Positions 60,276 to 64,000 of a stretch of 64,000 nucleotides of DNA are shown piece by piece. The position numbers and the translations under genes are program-made. How positions within the stretch are numbered: position 1 is the stretch's first letter; the number at the start of each line of letters is the position of its first letter. Below the pieces are notes generated by a model. The model searched no databases, was not told the origin of the DNA, and worked only from the letters and a program-made list of their open reading frames with translations. Source of the DNA: Massilia agrisoli. GTDB lineage: Bacteria > Pseudomonadota > Gammaproteobacteria > Burkholderiales > Burkholderiaceae_D. The stretch is from the NCBI RefSeq assembly GCF_020831365.1, contig NZ_JAJHPV010000022.1, positions 50,392 to 114,391 on the forward strand, read 5' to 3'.

Positions 60276-62264
60276 ATGCAAACTCAACAACAACCCGGTT
60301 CCGAGCCAGATCGCGTGCGTCAAACGGAGGAGCTCAATCGCAACGAGTTGCGATTCCTGGACATTGCCGACGCGGCGCCCGCCATGCTCTGGGTCACCGA
60401 GCCGGACGGCAACTGCTCCTTTCTCTCGCGCGGATGGCTTGAATTTACGGGGCAGAGCAAGGAAGACGGGCAAGGTCTCGGCTGGACCGAAGCGATTCAC
60501 CCTGATGAACGGCAGGCGGCGACCGACGCCTTCCTGGCGGCCAATACGCAAAAGAAGGAATTCAGCCTCGAACATCGGATCTTGCATGTAAATGGCCACT
60601 ACCGCTGGGTCATCGACGCCGGCCGCCCACGGTTTTCCGCAAACGGCGACTTCCTTGGATTCGTTGGCAGTGTCCTCGATATCACCGATCGCAAGGAAGC
60701 GGAAAAGGCGCTCCATGCGACCCAAGGCATGCTCTCCGCCGTCTTCGAGGCGTTGCCCGTCGGCGTCGCCGTGGTCAACCAGGCTGGACAACTTGTGCTT
60801 TCCAACCAGGAAATGCACCAGTACCTTCCCACCAACATCATGCCGTCGCTCGATGATGCACGCCACCACCGCTGGAAAGCTGAGCACGCTGACGGCCGCC
60901 CTTTTGCGCGCTCGGACTTCCCGGGTGCGCGCGCCCTGCGCGGCGAACGGATCGTGCCGGGCATTGAAGCGCTGCACACAAGTGATGACGGAGCCGAGAT
61001 CTGGACACAGGTTGCCGCCGTCCCGCTGTTGAACAGTGATAATCAGCCGAGCGGGCAGGTATCCGTTGTCACCAACATCGATAATTTCAAGCGTACCGAA
61101 GCCGCGCTCCGGCTGTCCGAAGCGAACCAGCGTGGCCTGCTCGACGAGGTAACGAAGTCAAACAAGAACCTCAGCGAATTCCTTGCGGTCCTCGCGCATG
61201 AACTGCGCAATCCACTGGCGCCGATATTGACCGGGCTGGAGATCATGCGCAGGCGCGCCGACAATCCGGATACGGTCACGAACGTGCGCGGCATCATCGA
61301 GCGCCAGGTCACGCAGCTGTCGCACCTGATTGACGACTTGCTGGATATTGCCCGCGTAACCAATGGCAAAGTCGATATCAAGAGGGAATTGGTCGACTTG
61401 AAGGGCATTGTGTCGAACGCCGTCGAGACCAGCCTTCCTTTGATCGAACAAGGCGGACACGAATTCAGCCTGAAGCTGCATGCGGCACCGCTGCCGGTGA
61501 ATGCGGACGCCACCCGCATTTCCCAGGTGATCGGCAACCTGCTGACGAATGCGGCGAAATACACGCCGCACGGCGGCAGCATCACACTCACTGTCCAGCG
61601 GGACGGCGACGACGCGGTCATTTCGGTAATTGATAGCGGGATCGGTATTCCCGAGGAATCGCTGGAGTCGGTGTTCGATATGTTCAGCCAGGTGGGGCGC
61701 AACATGGATCTCGCCCAGGGTGGACTGGGCATCGGCCTGTCGCTGGTGCGCCAGCTGGTCGCCCTGCATGGGGGCACGGTTGCCGCCAGCAGCGAGGGCG
61801 CAGGCAAGGGCAGCACTTTCGTCGTCAGGCTGCCGCTTGACCTGGAAACGGTAGCCGGAGGCGCTGGCGCGGATAGCCTGGGAGCGGCTGGAGCGGCAAC
61901 GAAAACTTTCCGCATCCTGGTGACGGACGATAACGTGGATGCGGCGCTGACGCTCGCCGCGCTGCTCGAGATGCAGGGGCATGACTTGCGGGTTGCGCAC
62001 GATGGGCCGGAGGCGCTGCAGCTCGCCGGGCAGTTCCGTCCCGAAGTCGTATTCCTCGACATCGGCATGCCGGGCATGACCGGCTATGAAGTGGCGCGCC
62101 GGCTCCGGACGATGGAAGGCCTGGCGCGCAGCACGATCGTTGCTGTTTCCGGATGGGGCGCGAAAGATGACCTGGCCCGTGCAGAAGAGGCCGGATTCGA
62201 TATGCATTTTACGAAACCGGTTGAGGTCTCGCGCCTGAGTGAGTTTTTGGCGTCGCTGGACTGA
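60276..62264 (+). CDS. Hybrid histidine kinase (PAS-PAS-HisKA-HATPase-REC)
   Basis: The 662-aa cytoplasmic protein has two PAS domains (about 25-145, with [17 protein letters not shown] and [14 protein letters not shown]; and about 150-280). The H box [18 protein letters not shown] follows, then a GHKL ATPase ([31 protein letters not shown]) and a C-terminal receiver (about 545-662). The receiver has DDN near its start, phospho-acceptor Asp in [11 protein letters not shown] and Lys in FTKPVE. No output domain is present. It lies 129 bp after the other kinase; a phosphorelay between them is plausible but not shown. Confidence 0.92.
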   Translation: MQTQQQPGSEPDRVRQTEELNRNELRFLDIADAAPAMLWVTEPDGNCSFLSRGWLEFTGQSKEDGQGLGWTEAIHPDERQAATDAFLAANTQKKEFSLEHRILHVNGHYRWVIDAGRPRFSANGDFLGFVGSVLDITDRKEAEKALHATQGMLSAVFEALPVGVAVVNQAGQLVLSNQEMHQYLPTNIMPSLDDARHHRWKAEHADGRPFARSDFPGARALRGERIVPGIEALHTSDDGAEIWTQVAAVPLLNSDNQPSGQVSVVTNIDNFKRTEAALRLSEANQRGLLDEVTKSNKNLSEFLAVLAHELRNPLAPILTGLEIMRRRADNPDTVTNVRGIIERQVTQLSHLIDDLLDIARVTNGKVDIKRELVDLKGIVSNAVETSLPLIEQGGHEFSLKLHAAPLPVNADATRISQVIGNLLTNAAKYTPHGGSITLTVQRDGDDAVISVIDSGIGIPEESLESVFDMFSQVGRNMDLAQGGLGIGLSLVRQLVALHGGTVAASSEGAGKGSTFVVRLPLDLETVAGGAGADSLGAAGAATKTFRILVTDDNVDAALTLAALLEMQGHDLRVAHDGPEALQLAGQFRPEVVFLDIGMPGMTGYEVARRLRTMEGLARSTIVAVSGWGAKDDLARAEEAGFDMHFTKPVEVSRLSEFLASLD

Positions 62265-62280
62265 GCGACGGTAAAACTTG

Positions 62281-63744
62281 TCACATCAGGATAACGTCGT
62301 ACTGTTCCTGGTGATAGCTGTTTTCCACCTGAAGTGAAATGCGCTTGCCGATGAAGTCACCCAGCATCGCCAGGTGCTGTGATTCTTCCTCAAGGAACAG
62401 GTCGACCACTTCCTGTGAAGCGAGGATGCGGAATTCGCGCGGATTGAACTGCTTCGCCTCGCGCAGCAGTTCGCGCAGGATCTCGTAGCAGATCGTGCGG
62501 CTGGTCTTTACCTGGCCTTTGCCCGAGCACGCAGGGCAGGGCTCGCACAAGATATGCGCCAGCGACTCGCGCGTGCGCTTCCTCGTCATCTCCACCAGGC
62601 CAAGCGCCGAGAAGCCCGACACCGACACCTTGGTGCGGTCGCGCGCCAGTGCCTTCTTCAACTCCGCCAGCACCGCATTGCGATGCTCGTTGTTCTCCAT
62701 GTCGATGAAGTCGAGGATGATGATGCCGCCCAGGTTACGCAGGCGAAGCTGGCGCGCGATCGCGTGCGCCGCTTCCAGGTTGGTCTTGAAGATCGTGTCC
62801 GCAAAATTGCGCCCGCCAACAAAGCCGCCCGTGTTCACGTCGATGGTGGTCATCGCCTCGGTCTGGTCGACGATCAGGTAGCCGCCGGACTTGAGATCGA
62901 CGCGGCGGCCCAGCGCGCGCAGGATCTCTTCCTCGACGCCGTACAGGTCGAACAGCGGGCGCTCGCCTGTGTAGTGCTGGAGGCGCGACAACACGCTTGG
63001 CGTGTACGCCTGCGCGAACTCCACCAGCTTGACGTAGTTCTCGCGCGAGTCGACCTGGATGACCGCCGTCTCGTCGTGCACGAAATCGCGCATCACGCGC
63101 TGGGCCAGGTTCAGGTCCTGGTACAGCAGGCTGGTGGCAGGGCGGGTGCGCGCGCCGTGCACGATGGCGGCCCAGGTTTTGCGCAGGTAGTCGACGTCGG
63201 CGGCGAGGTCGGCGTCTGGCGCTTCCTCGGCCATCGTGCGCACGATGTAGCCGCCTTTTTCGTCGGCGGGCAGCAGGCTTTGCAGGCGCGTGCGCAGCAG
63301 TTCACGGTCGGACTCTTTTTCGATTTTCTGCGAGATGCCGATATGGCAGTCCTGCGGCAGGTACACCAGCATGCGGCCGGCGATCGAGATCTGCGTCGAC
63401 AGGCGCGCGCCCTTGGTGCCGATCGGGTCCTTGATGACCTGTACGGTCAGCACCTGGCCGTCGAACAGGATCTTTTCGATCGGGGTAGGGGCGACGTTGG
63501 CGCCGTCGTGGCTGCGGGCTTCCCAGATGTCGGCCACGTGCAGGAAGGCGGCGCGTTCGAGGCCGATGTCGATGAATGCCGATTGCATGCCGGGCAGGAC
63601 CCGCACCACCTTGCCGGAGTAGACATTGCCAGCCAGGCCGCGCGTGAGCGTGCGCTCGATGTGCAGTTCCTGTACGGCGCCTTGCAGGATCAGCGCGACG
63701 CGCGTTTCTTGCGGGGTGATGTTAATCAGGATGTCTTCGTTCAT
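62281..63744 (-). CDS. rng: Ribonuclease G
   Basis: The 487-aa protein starts at the ATG at 63744 (MNEDILINITPQETRVAL). The frame stays open upstream but that part lacks family likeness. An S1 domain (about 38-125) and the RNase E/G catalytic core are present. VNTGGFVGGRN carries one metal-binding Asp just before it and GGIIILDFIDME the other, while CEPCPACSGKG forms the zinc link between subunits. Length fits RNase G, lacking the RNase E scaffold tail. It acts in 16S rRNA 5-prime maturation and mRNA decay. It converges on the hybrid kinase, 16 bp away. Confidence 0.95.
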   Translation of the reverse strand: MNEDILINITPQETRVALILQGAVQELHIERTLTRGLAGNVYSGKVVRVLPGMQSAFIDIGLERAAFLHVADIWEARSHDGANVAPTPIEKILFDGQVLTVQVIKDPIGTKGARLSTQISIAGRMLVYLPQDCHIGISQKIEKESDRELLRTRLQSLLPADEKGGYIVRTMAEEAPDADLAADVDYLRKTWAAIVHGARTRPATSLLYQDLNLAQRVMRDFVHDETAVIQVDSRENYVKLVEFAQAYTPSVLSRLQHYTGERPLFDLYGVEEEILRALGRRVDLKSGGYLIVDQTEAMTTIDVNTGGFVGGRNFADTIFKTNLEAAHAIARQLRLRNLGGIIILDFIDMENNEHRNAVLAELKKALARDRTKVSVSGFSALGLVEMTRKRTRESLAHILCEPCPACSGKGQVKTSRTICYEILRELLREAKQFNPREFRILASQEVVDLFLEEESQHLAMLGDFIGKRISLQVENSYHQEQYDVILM

Positions 63745-63828
63745 GGGGCACGGGCGGCGGCTGGGGAAAGCATGATGATACACGGGCGCGGGGGGCGCCG
63801 GGGTGTTAGGCGCAGGGTGGTGGCGTGC

Positions 63829-63865
63829 ATGGCGGATGCGCGCTTGCGCGCTTATCCGCCCTACC
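63829..63865. repeat. Dispersed repeat family B hairpin
   Basis: GGCGGATGCGCG-CTTG-CGCGCTTATCCGCC forms an inverted repeat between rng and the transposase remnant. It shares the core CGCTTATCCGCCCT with the copy at 46379. Confidence 0.75.
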
Positions 63866-63901
63866 TTCACAGGTGCATATGCGTAGATACCGTCTTGATC
63901 G

Positions 63902-64000
63902 TCAAGCCTGAACGGCAAAATTTGCCTCGTATGCCCGTCCAGTTTTGACGACACCGAAGCACAAATGCGCAAGCTTCCGCATGGCGGCCCCAATGGCCGC
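63902..64000 (-). mobile_element. C-terminal end of an IS110-type transposase (partial)
   Basis: Read leftward from the right edge, 32 codons and a TGA encode AAIGAAMRKLAHLCFGVVKT and a short tail. The (A/L)IGAxMRKL-HLxFGVxKT pattern is the typical end of IS110/IS1111 family transposases (DEDD type). The rest of the element lies outside the window, so whether it is intact cannot be told. It is just upstream of rng. Confidence 0.6.

Noticed and set aside
63745..63993. N-terminal extension of RNase G
   Set aside because: The extra residues come from repeat and transposase sequence read in another frame and have no likeness to the family, which starts at MNEDILIN.

Overview
The window is GC-rich DNA from a Gram-negative bacterium. 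The LPS export and core genes, OFA/Fds-type formate metabolism, TonB receptor, DUF4214 surface proteins and short 'RHSREGGNP'-type dispersed repeats together fit a betaproteobacterium of the Oxalobacteraceae (Massilia/Duganella/Janthinobacterium group). This placement rests on recognised gene content, not on a search. About 46 protein genes are supported; no rRNA, tRNA or CRISPR array was seen.

Layout. 1-7.5 kb: GT-C-like membrane proteins plus a set for polyprenyl-phosphate-linked sugars (SMR-type flippase, HAD-UbiA fusion, GtrA, GT2). 7.6-15 kb: an ABC-transporter polysaccharide operon read leftward (Wzm, Wzt, two FkbM methyltransferases, a large tandem glycosyltransferase). 15-20.6 kb: a Crp-family regulator, a TPR/beta-barrel protein, a CHASE2 adenylate cyclase and a divergent FecR protein. 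21-29 kb: a large alanine-rich DUF4214 surface protein, a complete type I secretion system (PrtD/HlyD/TolC types) and a second DUF4214 protein. 29-35.5 kb: tRNA hydroxylase TrhO and a TonB receptor-PepSY-PepSY/flavoreductase operon. 35.9-39.4 kb: dnaE. 39.5-46.4 kb: an ORF6N protein, then LPS core genes (GT2, O-antigen ligase, GT4, msbA, waaF). 46.5-57.3 kb: a formate module (regulator, OFA transporter, FdsGB fusion, FdsA, FdhD, tungstate ABC transporter). 57.3-64 kb: DJ-1/PfpI protein, RNase T2, two histidine kinases, RNase G and the tail of an IS110-type transposase.

Most striking is an apparently self-contained cAMP-CRP circuit. Three TGTGA-N6-TCACA sites (two perfect, one 9/10) lie upstream of fecR, of the DUF4214 surface-protein gene and of the type I secretion operon. 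A class III cyclase with adenylate-type residues and a Crp homologue with the CRP recognition residues RETVxR are encoded a few kb away. This suggests that envelope sensing (FecR/CHASE2/barrel) makes cAMP, which switches on a secreted surface layer and its exporter. A DUF4214 domain also occurs at the N-terminus of an FkbM methyltransferase in the polysaccharide operon, hinting at a link between glycan synthesis and the surface protein.

A second clear regulatory circuit is a perfect 20-bp palindrome in front of the formate transporter, with a 17/20 copy overlapping the start codon of the divergent ModE/PBP-like regulator.
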